Shown here: one piece after another, positions 21,519 through 31,404 of the stretch | Layout of the letters: the number at the start of each line of letters is the position of its first letter | Numbering within the stretch: the first letter of the stretch is position 1 | Source of the DNA: Gelidibacter sp. | Lineage (GTDB): Bacteria > Bacteroidota > Bacteroidia > Flavobacteriales > Flavobacteriaceae | DNA: 35,171 nucleotides | Reading direction: 5' to 3' | Assembly: GCA_010906935.1 (NCBI GenBank) | Contig: JAAFHC010000034.1 | Span: 1-35,171 of the forward strand | Made by a program: the position numbers and the translations under genes | Notes under the pieces: generated by a model | The model's database searches: none | What the model saw: the letters and a program-made list of their open reading frames with translations, nothing else | Told to the model about the DNA's origin: nothing

Positions 21519-24500
21519 ATGAAAACAAAGTTTAATGGTTTTTTAACGCTCTTGCTAGCGTTGATGGTGCAAATAACGTTTGCCCAAGAAAAAACTGTTA
21601 CGGGTAAAGTGTCCGATGCAAACGGACCGTTGCCTGGCGTAACAGTTATTATTAAAGGTACCAAAACAGGTACACAAACCGATTTTGACGGGAATTACTC
21701 AATTAAAGCTGCCACAGGAGCTGTGCTGCAATATAGCTTTATTGGTTATTCAACTAAAGAGCAAACAGTTGGGGCATCGAATGTTCTTAACGCTGTTATT
21801 CAGGAAAGTGCCGAAGCCTTAGAAGAAGTTGTGGTAACTGCCTTAGGTATTTCTAAAGAGAAAAAAGCACTTGGATACTCCGTTCAAGATGTAAAAGGAG
21901 AAGACATTGTCAAAGCTAGAGAGACAAACATTGTTAACTCTTTACAAGGTAGAGTTTCTGGAGCTCAGATTACGAATACATCTGGAGCTGTAGGAGCATC
22001 ATCAAGAATTGTAATTAGAGGTGTATCTTCGCTTGATGGAAATAATCAACCTTTATTTGTAGTTGATGGTATTCCAATTGACAACTCAAGTTTTGGATCT
22101 ACTGGAACAGGCGGTACTGACCGTGGTTCTGGCGCGATAGATATCAATCCTGATGACGTTGAGTCTGTTACAGTATTAAAAGGCGCTAATGCATCTGCCC
22201 TTTATGGTTCTAGAGCATCCAATGGGGTAATTGTTATTACTACTAAAAAAGGGAAAAGCGGAAAAATGGCTGTTTCATTAAGTTCTTCAATCTCATTTGA
22301 GAACCCTTTGAAATTACCTGATTTCCAAGATAAATATGGGCAAGGGAATGCTGGTCAATTTTCATTTGTAGATGGTGCAGGTCATGGTATAAATGATGGT
22401 TCTGATGAAAGTTGGGGTCCTAGATTAGATGTAGGATTAATGATACCTCAATTTAATTCGCCTCAAAATCCAGATGGTAGTTACCAACCTACCCCTTGGA
22501 TTTCACATCCAAACAATGTTAAAGATGTTTTTGATACTGGAATATCAACTACTACTAATGTTGCTTTTTCTGGTGGTGATGATAAATCAAATTTCAGAGT
22601 TTCATTCACAAATCTTGATCAAAAAGGGATGATACCTAATACAGATTTTAAAAAGAAAACATTGTCTTTTAGTGGAAGTTCTAGTCCAAATGACAGGTTA
22701 ACTTTTAGTGCAGGTGGAAACTATATCAATAGTGGAAGTGATAATCAACCTGGTTATGGATATAACGCTCAAAATATTATGCAACAATTTTCTTGGACAG
22801 GAAGACAAGTTGACTATACAGCTTTAAGAGACAAACAACGCAATGAAGATGGTTCAATTTTTAACTGGAACTATAATTATCATAATAATCCATATTCTAC
22901 CTTATATGAAAATCTTTCTCCATCAAGAAGAGATCGTTTTATTGGGAACGCAATGGTTACTTATAAATTAACAGATAATTTAAGTGCATTTGTTAGAACA
23001 GGGGGAGATGTTTATTCTAACTGGCAATCTACGAGAAGATTTAAAGGAGATCAAGATTTCAAAACTGGTTATTATGGAGAAACTATTGAATCTTTTAGAG
23101 AGGTTAACACAGATTTTTTGTTATCATTTAATGATGAATATGGAGACTTTGGAGTAAGTTTAAATTTTGGAGGAAACAGGCTTGATAGAATTTATCAACA
23201 TAATACTAGTGTTGCTCCAGAATTAGCTATAGACGGTGTTTATAATGTTGCTAACTCTGCTGTTACTGTTACTACTTCTAATTATTTTTCTAAAAAAAGA
23301 GTAAATAGTCTTTATGGATCAGGACAATTGAGTTATAAAAATATGTTTTTCGCAGACTTTTCTGTGAGAAACGATTTTTCAAGTACTTTACCAATAGAAA
23401 ATGCTTCTTACATATACCCTTCAGTATCTGTAAGTGGGGTTTTAACAGATGCATTTGATATTAAATCTGATTTCTTATCTTTTGCTAAGGTTCGTGGAAG
23501 TTGGGCACAAGTTGGGGGAGATACAAATCCATATTCTTTAAGTCCAACCATTGCTTTTGGTAACAGCTGGAACGCAGATCCTAAACTTTTAAACTTAGCG
23601 GTTCCAAATACTCTACCAAATGCTCAACTTAAACCACAAACAACAACTTCTGTTGAATTTGGTGTTGATATGCGTTTCTTAAAGAACAGAGTTAAGCTTG
23701 ATGTAACTTATTATAATGCTAAATCAGAAGATCAAATTGTAAATATTCCAATATCTGCAGCATCTGGTTATACTTCAAAAACAATTAACGCTGGTCGAAT
23801 AGATAATAAAGGTGTTGAAGTTTTACTTGGTATTACACCTTTAAGAACTGATGACTTTTCATGGGATATTGTTTTAAACTTTGCTAAAAATGAAAATAAA
23901 GTTGTTGAATTAGCAGAAGGTATTGAGCAATTTGTACTAGGTGGTTATTGGAGTTTAAATGTATTAGCTGCACCTGGTCAACCGTATGGTCAACTTTATG
24001 GATATGATTACGCTAGAGACCCTCAAGGAAATGTTATTTTCACTGACGGTTTACCAGAGCAAGGAGATTTAAAAGTTCTTGGTAATACCACACCAGATTG
24101 GACTGCAGGTCTTTTAAATGAATTTAATTATAAAGGATTTTCTGCAAGTTTCCTAATTGATATGAGACAAGGAAGTGATTTATATTCTATGACAACTACT
24201 TGGGGTAGATACGCCGGTGCTCTTGAAGAAACTTTGATTGGCCGTGAAGGAGGTATTGTTGGAGTAGGTGTAATGTCTGATGGTAACGGTGGATACATAC
24301 CAAATACTGTTGTTGCGGGTGCTGAGAAATATAACAAAGAAGCTTATTCAAATGATATTGCATCTTCAAGTGTATTTGATGCTAGTTTTATCAAACTTCG
24401 TGAAGTTAAAGTTGGATATACCTTCAAAGAATTTAAAGGAATTCCAATTAATGACTTAAATTTTTCCGTTTCTGGAAGAAACTTAGCGATCTTAAAATCA

Positions 24501-24617
24501 TCTGTTCCTCATGTTGATCCTGAAACTGCATTTAGCTCAGGAAACGTACAGGGATTAGAGTTTGGTCAGCTACCTTCTGCTAGAAGTATTGGATTTAGTG
24601 TTAGTTGCAAATTTTAA
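21519..24617 (+). CDS. SusC/RagA-family TonB-linked outer membrane protein
   Basis: 1032 aa; signal peptide, CarboxypepD_reg-like domain (GVTVIIKGTKTGTQTDFDGNYSIKA), plug GRVSGAQITNTSGAVGASSRIVIRGVSSLDGNNQPLFVVDGIPID, NPDDVESVTVLKGANASALYGSRASNGVIVITTKKG. Confidence 0.95.
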   Translation: MKTKFNGFLTLLLALMVQITFAQEKTVTGKVSDANGPLPGVTVIIKGTKTGTQTDFDGNYSIKAATGAVLQYSFIGYSTKEQTVGASNVLNAVIQESAEALEEVVVTALGISKEKKALGYSVQDVKGEDIVKARETNIVNSLQGRVSGAQITNTSGAVGASSRIVIRGVSSLDGNNQPLFVVDGIPIDNSSFGSTGTGGTDRGSGAIDINPDDVESVTVLKGANASALYGSRASNGVIVITTKKGKSGKMAVSLSSSISFENPLKLPDFQDKYGQGNAGQFSFVDGAGHGINDGSDESWGPRLDVGLMIPQFNSPQNPDGSYQPTPWISHPNNVKDVFDTGISTTTNVAFSGGDDKSNFRVSFTNLDQKGMIPNTDFKKKTLSFSGSSSPNDRLTFSAGGNYINSGSDNQPGYGYNAQNIMQQFSWTGRQVDYTALRDKQRNEDGSIFNWNYNYHNNPYSTLYENLSPSRRDRFIGNAMVTYKLTDNLSAFVRTGGDVYSNWQSTRRFKGDQDFKTGYYGETIESFREVNTDFLLSFNDEYGDFGVSLNFGGNRLDRIYQHNTSVAPELAIDGVYNVANSAVTVTTSNYFSKKRVNSLYGSGQLSYKNMFFADFSVRNDFSSTLPIENASYIYPSVSVSGVLTDAFDIKSDFLSFAKVRGSWAQVGGDTNPYSLSPTIAFGNSWNADPKLLNLAVPNTLPNAQLKPQTTTSVEFGVDMRFLKNRVKLDVTYYNAKSEDQIVNIPISAASGYTSKTINAGRIDNKGVEVLLGITPLRTDDFSWDIVLNFAKNENKVVELAEGIEQFVLGGYWSLNVLAAPGQPYGQLYGYDYARDPQGNVIFTDGLPEQGDLKVLGNTTPDWTAGLLNEFNYKGFSASFLIDMRQGSDLYSMTTTWGRYAGALEETLIGREGGIVGVGVMSDGNGGYIPNTVVAGAEKYNKEAYSNDIASSSVFDASFIKLREVKVGYTFKEFKGIPINDLNFSVSGRNLAILKSSVPHVDPETAFSSGNVQGLEFGQLPSARSIGFSVSCKF

Positions 24618-24637
24618 TAATATAAAAATATATAATT

Positions 24638-26173
24638 ATGAATCTAAATAAAATATTTTTAAGTGTAGCTACTTTTATAATGCTTATTGTTTTAAGCACT
24701 AGCTGTACTCAGGATTTTGAGGAGATAAATACAAACAATAATTCTCCTGCACTTTCGCAAGCTGCACCAGAAATGCTTCTTACGAATATAGTAGAATCCA
24801 TGACATCAAGAACTCATGAGATATTCTTTGGACATGAAATGGGCTCAGGTTGGGTTCAACACATGGCTAAAGTACAATATACTGATGAAGACAGATACAT
24901 CCCAAGAATGGGTATAATAAACAGTACTTGGAACAGTTTTTACGCTTCTTCAGGTATGGATGCTCAGCTTTTAATTAATCTAGGCATTGATAAGAAAAAC
25001 CCTTCTTACGAAGCTATTGGTTTAATTTTAAAAAGTTATATCGTATCTATAGTTACTGATGAATGGGGTGATGTTCCTTATTCTGAAGCTTTTTTAGGAG
25101 CAGATGCAACACCTATTTTATCACCAAAATACGATAAACAAGCAGATATTTACGTAGCACTTTTGGCAAATTTAGCGCAAGCAAACACTTTGCTTAATAC
25201 TGGAACGGCTATAAAAGGTGATATCTTATTTAAGGGTGATTTAACAAAATGGAAAAAGTTTGCCAATTCTTTAAGATTACGTCTATTAATGCGTCAGTCA
25301 GACAGAGTAGATCCTACCGCAGCAATTACTGCAATGGTTAATGATCCGGTTGTATATCCTATTTTTACTTCAAATACTGATAACGCAGCTTTAGCTTATC
25401 TAGGATCTGCTCCAAACAACAATCCTATCAATGAAAACCGCAAAACCCGTGATGACCATCGGGTAAGTAAAACACTTATTGATGTGATGTGGGTCAATAA
25501 TCCAAATATGGATTATCGAGTTGCTGTATATGCCAATCTTCCAGGTGCAGGTGGCTGGTGGGAAGGAATACCGAACGGAATGCTCTCTACTGATGCTGGA
25601 AATTACAAAGGAAACGGACTTACGAAAACTTCCAAAATCGGAGATTATTTCTCTGCTGCAACTGCTCCAGGTATGTTGATGAGCTTTGCTGAGTTAAAAT
25701 TTCTTTTGGCTGAAGCAGCACAAAGAAATTTTATAACAGGTTCTGCAAAGACAGCCGAGCAGTATTACATAGAAGCAGTTACAGCTTCATACAACCAGTT
25801 TGCAAATGAAATAGTAGCTAAAAATAAGGCTATTGCCGCACTTGGAATTCCAGCGAGCTGGACCATTAATAATTTTGTTACTGATTACTTAGCTAATTAC
25901 GGAGCCTGGAATGCATCCAATGCATTGAAACAAATCGCTACTGAAAAATGGCTTGCCATGTTTGATCAAGGAACGCAAGCTGCTTTTGAATGGAGAAGAA
26001 CCGGTTTCCCAGTATTATTACCAGGTGTTGATGCTTCTAATGGAGGTAAAATTCCTGTTAGAGCTTATTATCCTTCAGACGAGGCTGCTAGAAATCCTAC
26101 CAATTTAGCTGCAGCAATTGCAAGTCAAGGACCAGATACTATGAACACGAAAGTGTGGTGGGATAAAAATTAA
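24638..26173 (+). CDS. SusD/RagB-family nutrient-binding outer membrane lipoprotein (SusD-like_2 type)
   Basis: Lipobox LSTSC then TQDFEEINTN; follows susC directly; TDEWGDVPYSEAF, ATEKWLAMFDQGTQAAFEWRRTGFPVL and C-terminal MNTKVWWDKN. Confidence 0.92.
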   Translation: MNLNKIFLSVATFIMLIVLSTSCTQDFEEINTNNNSPALSQAAPEMLLTNIVESMTSRTHEIFFGHEMGSGWVQHMAKVQYTDEDRYIPRMGIINSTWNSFYASSGMDAQLLINLGIDKKNPSYEAIGLILKSYIVSIVTDEWGDVPYSEAFLGADATPILSPKYDKQADIYVALLANLAQANTLLNTGTAIKGDILFKGDLTKWKKFANSLRLRLLMRQSDRVDPTAAITAMVNDPVVYPIFTSNTDNAALAYLGSAPNNNPINENRKTRDDHRVSKTLIDVMWVNNPNMDYRVAVYANLPGAGGWWEGIPNGMLSTDAGNYKGNGLTKTSKIGDYFSAATAPGMLMSFAELKFLLAEAAQRNFITGSAKTAEQYYIEAVTASYNQFANEIVAKNKAIAALGIPASWTINNFVTDYLANYGAWNASNALKQIATEKWLAMFDQGTQAAFEWRRTGFPVLLPGVDASNGGKIPVRAYYPSDEAARNPTNLAAAIASQGPDTMNTKVWWDKN

Positions 26174-26198
26174 TTTAATTAAATAAAACGATCATATT

Positions 26199-27008
26199 AT
26201 GAAAAAAATATTCATATCTATTTTTAGTCTTGTAATTGTCGCGCTGTTGTTCACTTCATGTGATACTACACCAGACGATTTTATGACTGGAGATGTACAA
26301 ACTGGAGGTTTAGTTGCTCCTGCGAAATCAATCCCTTACAAATTAGGAGGTACAGCTTCCTTTGGTGTAAAAGTTGATATCCCTCAAGGACCTGGAATAG
26401 TAGCTATAGAAGTTTATAAAACTTTTACAGGTAAAGCAACTGTATTAGATAGAACAGTTGATATTGCCTCTGAAAACGCTAATGCCGATGTTTCAAAAAC
26501 TTTTACTTATACCTATGCAAATCTAATTCAAGGACTGAGCATGCCTGCAAATGAATTATTATTAAATATTGGTGATGCTTGGACTCTAAGCTATGTTTCT
26601 GTTATGGAAGATGGTAGAAAAGTTTTAAACAGCGCAAAAACTAATATTACTGTAGCTAATAAATATGCTGGCAACTACCAAGCTGTAGGAACATTTACTC
26701 ACCCAACAGCTGGTGCGCGCCCGATTAATGAAGTGAAATTCTTAACTCCAATTGACGCTAATTCTTGTTGGGCAAATGCTGGTGATTTAGGAGCTTCTGG
26801 TTACTTTGTAACTGTTACTGTTGATCCAGTTACCAATAAAGTAACTTGTTCTGCTGGCCCGGGAAGTGCTGCTCCTATGGCAAATTTCCCTGGAGATCCT
26901 ACCTCTAATTATTATGACCCTGCTACAGGTAAGTTCCACTTAAGTTACTTTTATGTGGGTGGTAGTGGTAACAGAATTATGAGAGAGGTTTGGACACCAA
27001 AACCATAA
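26199..27008 (+). CDS. Putative surface lipoprotein of the SusCD module (SusE position), uncharacterised
   Basis: Lipobox LLFTSC followed by acidic DTTPDDFMTGD; co-directional, 25 nt after the SusD gene. Confidence 0.75.
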   Translation: MKKIFISIFSLVIVALLFTSCDTTPDDFMTGDVQTGGLVAPAKSIPYKLGGTASFGVKVDIPQGPGIVAIEVYKTFTGKATVLDRTVDIASENANADVSKTFTYTYANLIQGLSMPANELLLNIGDAWTLSYVSVMEDGRKVLNSAKTNITVANKYAGNYQAVGTFTHPTAGARPINEVKFLTPIDANSCWANAGDLGASGYFVTVTVDPVTNKVTCSAGPGSAAPMANFPGDPTSNYYDPATGKFHLSYFYVGGSGNRIMREVWTPKP

Positions 27009-27024
27009 TTTAAATTTCTTATGT

Positions 27025-27058
27025 AAAAAAGGTTGTCTTTATAGACAGCCTTTTTTTA
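27025..27058 (+). terminator. Terminator of the first SusCD operon
   Basis: AAAAAAGGTTGTCT-TTAT-AGACAGCCTTTTTTT. Confidence 0.85.
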
Positions 27059-27059
27059 T

Positions 27060-27067
27060 TATATTTG
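27060..27067 (+). promoter_or_regulatory. Candidate -7 element for the 27090 gene
   Basis: TATATTTG (TAnnTTTG), 22 nt before the ATG and abutting the upstream terminator. Confidence 0.45.
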
Positions 27068-27089
27068 TATTTCTATAAATTCTAAGATT

Positions 27090-27815
27090 ATGAAAACATT
27101 TAGTTTAATATATTCACTTATATTGTTTAATTTATTATCTACAAACATTGCACTTGCACAGTCTACCACCCATGTATCAGGAATAGATGACGTTCTAACA
27201 AAACTTAATTTAAATAGGAGTATTACCGGTGATCTAAATTATTCGTATCAAGATATTGACGGCAGCCCATTTATTTTTGAAGGTTTTAGTAAAGGAACTA
27301 TTAAATTAAAGAAAAGTGCTCCCATTGAAGGAGATTTTAGGTTTGATAAATATGCAGAAGAAATCCAATTTAAAAAAAATGAAATTCTTTATGCTATTGC
27401 TTTTCCAAAAGAAGTAGAATATATTCAAATTGATTCTCTAAAGTTTATCTATTCAGAATTTATTTTACCAGATCATAACTTTAAAAATGAACAAGATACT
27501 TATTTTATTATAAAGGCTGATGGACCATACAAATTACTTGTTAAAACAAATATTAGTATAAAAAATGCTCAGCCAAGTAATGGAATTGTCCCAGCGATGA
27601 ATGCGAAATTTATTACTAAAAGCGATTCTTACTTTATAAAAAAACTTGAGGAACCTGCTATTAAAATTCAAAATGAAAAAAGTATGCTCTCAATTTTTTC
27701 AGATAAAAAGGAAGAAATTTCGAATTTTATAAAATCTAATCATTTAAGCACCAAAAAACTTGATGATTTAAAAGAGATAGTGACTTATTATAATTTATCA
27801 TATACATCAAATTAA
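27090..27815 (+). CDS. Hypothetical secreted/periplasmic protein
   Basis: 241 aa, N-terminal signal peptide (MKTFSLIYSLILFNLLSTNIALAQ); own promoter and terminator; no domain recognised. Confidence 0.75.
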   Translation: MKTFSLIYSLILFNLLSTNIALAQSTTHVSGIDDVLTKLNLNRSITGDLNYSYQDIDGSPFIFEGFSKGTIKLKKSAPIEGDFRFDKYAEEIQFKKNEILYAIAFPKEVEYIQIDSLKFIYSEFILPDHNFKNEQDTYFIIKADGPYKLLVKTNISIKNAQPSNGIVPAMNAKFITKSDSYFIKKLEEPAIKIQNEKSMLSIFSDKKEEISNFIKSNHLSTKKLDDLKEIVTYYNLSYTSN

Positions 27816-27850
27816 TAAGTATTCATTTATATTTAAAACCTTTCTAATCA

Positions 27851-27877
27851 AACCACCTCAACCGAGGTGGTTTTTTT
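27851..27877 (+). terminator. Terminator after the hypothetical gene
   Basis: AACCACCTC-AACC-GAGGTGGTT followed by a T-run. Confidence 0.85.
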
Positions 27878-28137
27878 CCTACAATATCCCTACATATGCA
27901 CCAAGGAAAACAAATCTTCAAAAATATTTTTAAAACAATTCTAGTAATAATCGGTATTATACCAGAAAATTTCGAATTAAAACATAAATATAATTGGTAT
28001 AAATTCAGCGATAAATAATTTAAAAACACAAATTTTGACGCAACGCTTCTAAAAACATTACATCTTAATTAATATAACACAATCTTAAAAAAAATATCAA
28101 CCTTATTTTAACTAAAAATTAGGAATATTAATAAATT

Positions 28138-28178
28138 ATTAAGATTTTTGGAAATTAATTAATTCAAATAATTATAAT
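28138..28178 (+). promoter_or_regulatory. Conserved 5' leader of susC-like gene 2
   Basis: ATTAAGATTTTTGGAAATTAATTAATTCAAATAATTATAAT, near-identical to 21480-21518. Confidence 0.65.
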
Positions 28179-31100
28179 ATGAAAACAAAGTTTAATGGAA
28201 TTTTAACGCTATTACTGGCGTTGCTCGTGCAAATTACGTTTGCACAAGAAAAAACTGTTACTGGGACCATTTCCGATGAATCTGGACCGTTGCCAGGGGT
28301 AACAGTACTTATCAAAGGGACTAACACGGGTACCCAAACTGATTTTGATGGAAATTATTCAATCAAAGCAGCAACAGGAAACGTGCTTATCTTCAGTTTT
28401 GTTGGAATGTCAACCGTTGAAAAAACTGTTGGAACTTCTAACGTTATAAATGCAACTATGGAAGGCTCTAACCTACTTGAAGAGGTGGTTGTTGTAGGTT
28501 ACGGTACAACAACAAAACAGTCATTTACAGGAACTGTTAAAACAATTAAGAGTGCAGACTTAGAAATTAAATCGGTTTCCAACGTTTCTCAAGCAATCGC
28601 GGGTGAAGTGTCTGGTGTACAAGTAATCAACACTTCTGGACAACCAGGTTCAACCGCAACCATTCGTATTAGAGGTTTTGGCTCGGTGAATGGAAACAGA
28701 GATCCTTTATATGTTGTTGATGGTGTGCCTTTTTCTGGAGGTATCAACTCCATTAACCCTGCAGATATTGAATCAACTACCATTCTTAAGGATGCCACCG
28801 CTACTGCTATTTATGGAGCAAGAGGTGCCAATGGGGTAATTTTATTGACCACCAAAAGTGGTAAAATAGGAACTTCAGCCATAGAAGTTGATGTTAAAAC
28901 TGGGGTAAATGTGAGTTTAATTCCACGTTATAGCGTTATAAAATCACCTGAAGATTATATTGGTTTAAGCTGGGAAGCCTTATTAAACAGAGGAAGAGCT
29001 ACGGGTAATGCCAATCCGGTAAATTTTGCCAACACAACATTATTTTCAACAGGAGGAATAAGCCCTGGCTACAATTTATGGAATGCTGCAACCGGTGCTG
29101 AATTAATTGACCCTGCTACTGGTCAAGTTAGAAGCGATGTTACAAGAAAGTATGACCCGGAAAACTGGGAAGATTATGGTTTCCAAAATTCAATAAGATC
29201 TGAAGCCAATTTAAAAATGAGCGGCGGAAGTGATAAAACAAAATATTTCACTTCTTTTGGATATTTGGATGATATTGGATATATTATCAATTCCGATTAT
29301 AAACGTTACACCACAAGAATCAATTTGTCTCATGAAGTAAAACCTTGGTTAACAGGTTCTGCAAACATTGGTTATTCCTTATCTGAAACAAATAATAACG
29401 GACAATCTTCGGATTCAGGAAGTATTTTTTGGTTTGTTGATAACATTCCTTCCATATATCCTTTGTTTTTAAGAGATGCCACAGGTGCAATTGTTGAAGA
29501 CCCAATTTTTGGAGGAAATCAATATGACTATGGAACTTCTAAGGCAAGGGGCTTTGGATTGGCAACCAACTCAATCGCTGATGCCCATTTTGACAGAAGC
29601 AGAACTAAAAGACACGAACTAAATGGTAATTTTGGATTTAATATTAAATTTTCTGATAAATTAACTTTCGAAACAACCTTTGGTGCTCAATATTTTAATA
29701 ACAGATATACCAGCTTAAATAATCCATTTTATGGTTCTGCAGCTGGTCAGGGAGGTTCTGTTTACAAAGCAGATACAGAAACTTTTACACACAATTTACT
29801 GAACTTATTCCGTTACAAAAATAATTTTGGAGACCATGGCATTGAAATATTGGCTGCACACGAAAGCAACACTTGGGAAAGAAAGATTGCAACTGCAAGC
29901 AAAGAAAAAATGGTACATCCAGACATTGATGATTTAAACAACTTTGTAATATCATCACCTTCCTATTCTTATACTGACCAAGTGAGATTGGAAAGTTATT
30001 TTGGACAAGTGAACTATAATTTACAAGACAAATATTTCCTTACAGGATCGGTAAGACGTGATGGTTCATCAAGATTTATAGGCGATAACAAATGGGATAC
30101 TTTTGGATCGGTAGGTGCTTCTTGGATTTTAAGCAAAGAAGCTTTTATGGCAAATATGGAAACTTTCGACTTTTTAAAACTTAAAGCAAGTTACGGTTTG
30201 GTGGGTGAGCAAGCAGGTGTAGGTTTCTATTCTGGATACAACACCTTTAATGTAGGAAATTTAAATGATGAAATTTCTATTTCTCCAAGAGACATTGGAA
30301 ATCCTAATTTAACTTGGGAAACTTCAAAAATGTTTCAAACAGGTGTTGAATTTGGCTTAGGCAAGTATTTAGACGCTGCTTTCGATTATTATATAAAAGA
30401 TACTGAAAATCTTATTTTCGATAGACGTGTTGGTCCATCTGTAGGTTATGCCCTTCAAACGGTTAATGATGGTGAACTTAGAAATAGCGGATTTGAATTT
30501 GACGTTACAACCCATATTGTAAATAATGACGATTACAAATTAGATTTCACTGTAAACGGAGAGGTTTTAAACAATGAATTGACACTTATGCCAATTGACC
30601 CTGCAACTGAAGAGCCTAAATTGTTAGATATCGCTGGATTATACGGTAGATCAAAAGGTCACTCTTTATTTGATTTCTACACAAGAGAGTGGGCTGGAGT
30701 TGATCCTGCAGACGGTAAAGCCATGTGGATGGTCTATTACCATGATGCCAATGGAAATGGGGTTATTGACACTGGTGAAAAAATTGGATCATTAACTGAG
30801 TATATGGATGCAAATCCTGACAACGCAATTAGCAAGAATACCACAAAAGTGTATGCAGATGCAACCCAAAAATATATTGGAAAATCTGCAATTCCAAAAG
30901 TGAGAGGCGCTTTCAGACTTTCAGCAAGGGTTAAGGCTTTTGATTTTAGCGCACAATTTTTATACAGCCTTGGAGGTTATTCCTATGATGGTGCTTACGC
31001 CAATTTAATGGGCAATGACGTTATAGGTAATAACAACTGGCATACAGATATTTTAGACAGATGGCAAGAACCGGGAGACATCACCAATGTCCCAAGATTG

Positions 31101-31382
31101 TCAAGTAATTTGGATACCAATGTGAATAGTGCCTCAACTAGATTTATTACAAGATCTGATTACTTGTCATTAAATAATGTTAAAATTGGCTATACATTAC
31201 CTGCAAGATATCTTGAAAATAAAGGCATCTCAAATTTAAACATTTCGTTGTCTGCTGACAATTTATTTTTATTAAGTGACAAAGACGGTTTTAATCCTTC
31301 AACAGCAGAGGCAGGTAATTCTGATCAATACAGGTATTCTCCTTTAAGTACATTTACTTTAGGTGTAAGAGTTAAATTTTAA
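28179..31382 (+). CDS. SusC/RagA-family TonB-linked outer membrane protein
   Basis: 1067 aa; LEEVVVVGYGTTTKQSFTGTV, GEVSGVQVINTSGQPGSTATIRIRGFGSVNGNRDPLYVVDGVPF, DIESTTILKDATATAIYGARGANGVILLTTKSG. Confidence 0.96.
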   Translation: MKTKFNGILTLLLALLVQITFAQEKTVTGTISDESGPLPGVTVLIKGTNTGTQTDFDGNYSIKAATGNVLIFSFVGMSTVEKTVGTSNVINATMEGSNLLEEVVVVGYGTTTKQSFTGTVKTIKSADLEIKSVSNVSQAIAGEVSGVQVINTSGQPGSTATIRIRGFGSVNGNRDPLYVVDGVPFSGGINSINPADIESTTILKDATATAIYGARGANGVILLTTKSGKIGTSAIEVDVKTGVNVSLIPRYSVIKSPEDYIGLSWEALLNRGRATGNANPVNFANTTLFSTGGISPGYNLWNAATGAELIDPATGQVRSDVTRKYDPENWEDYGFQNSIRSEANLKMSGGSDKTKYFTSFGYLDDIGYIINSDYKRYTTRINLSHEVKPWLTGSANIGYSLSETNNNGQSSDSGSIFWFVDNIPSIYPLFLRDATGAIVEDPIFGGNQYDYGTSKARGFGLATNSIADAHFDRSRTKRHELNGNFGFNIKFSDKLTFETTFGAQYFNNRYTSLNNPFYGSAAGQGGSVYKADTETFTHNLLNLFRYKNNFGDHGIEILAAHESNTWERKIATASKEKMVHPDIDDLNNFVISSPSYSYTDQVRLESYFGQVNYNLQDKYFLTGSVRRDGSSRFIGDNKWDTFGSVGASWILSKEAFMANMETFDFLKLKASYGLVGEQAGVGFYSGYNTFNVGNLNDEISISPRDIGNPNLTWETSKMFQTGVEFGLGKYLDAAFDYYIKDTENLIFDRRVGPSVGYALQTVNDGELRNSGFEFDVTTHIVNNDDYKLDFTVNGEVLNNELTLMPIDPATEEPKLLDIAGLYGRSKGHSLFDFYTREWAGVDPADGKAMWMVYYHDANGNGVIDTGEKIGSLTEYMDANPDNAISKNTTKVYADATQKYIGKSAIPKVRGAFRLSARVKAFDFSAQFLYSLGGYSYDGAYANLMGNDVIGNNNWHTDILDRWQEPGDITNVPRLSSNLDTNVNSASTRFITRSDYLSLNNVKIGYTLPARYLENKGISNLNISLSADNLFLLSDKDGFNPSTAEAGNSDQYRYSPLSTFTLGVRVKF

Positions 31383-31404
31383 TAACTAAACAACATTCTT
31401 AATT

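Noticed and set aside
27844-28029. 61-aa minus-strand ORF between the hypothetical gene and susC 2
   Set aside because: Overlaps the terminator and AT-rich spacer; start region not convincing, no recognisable family.
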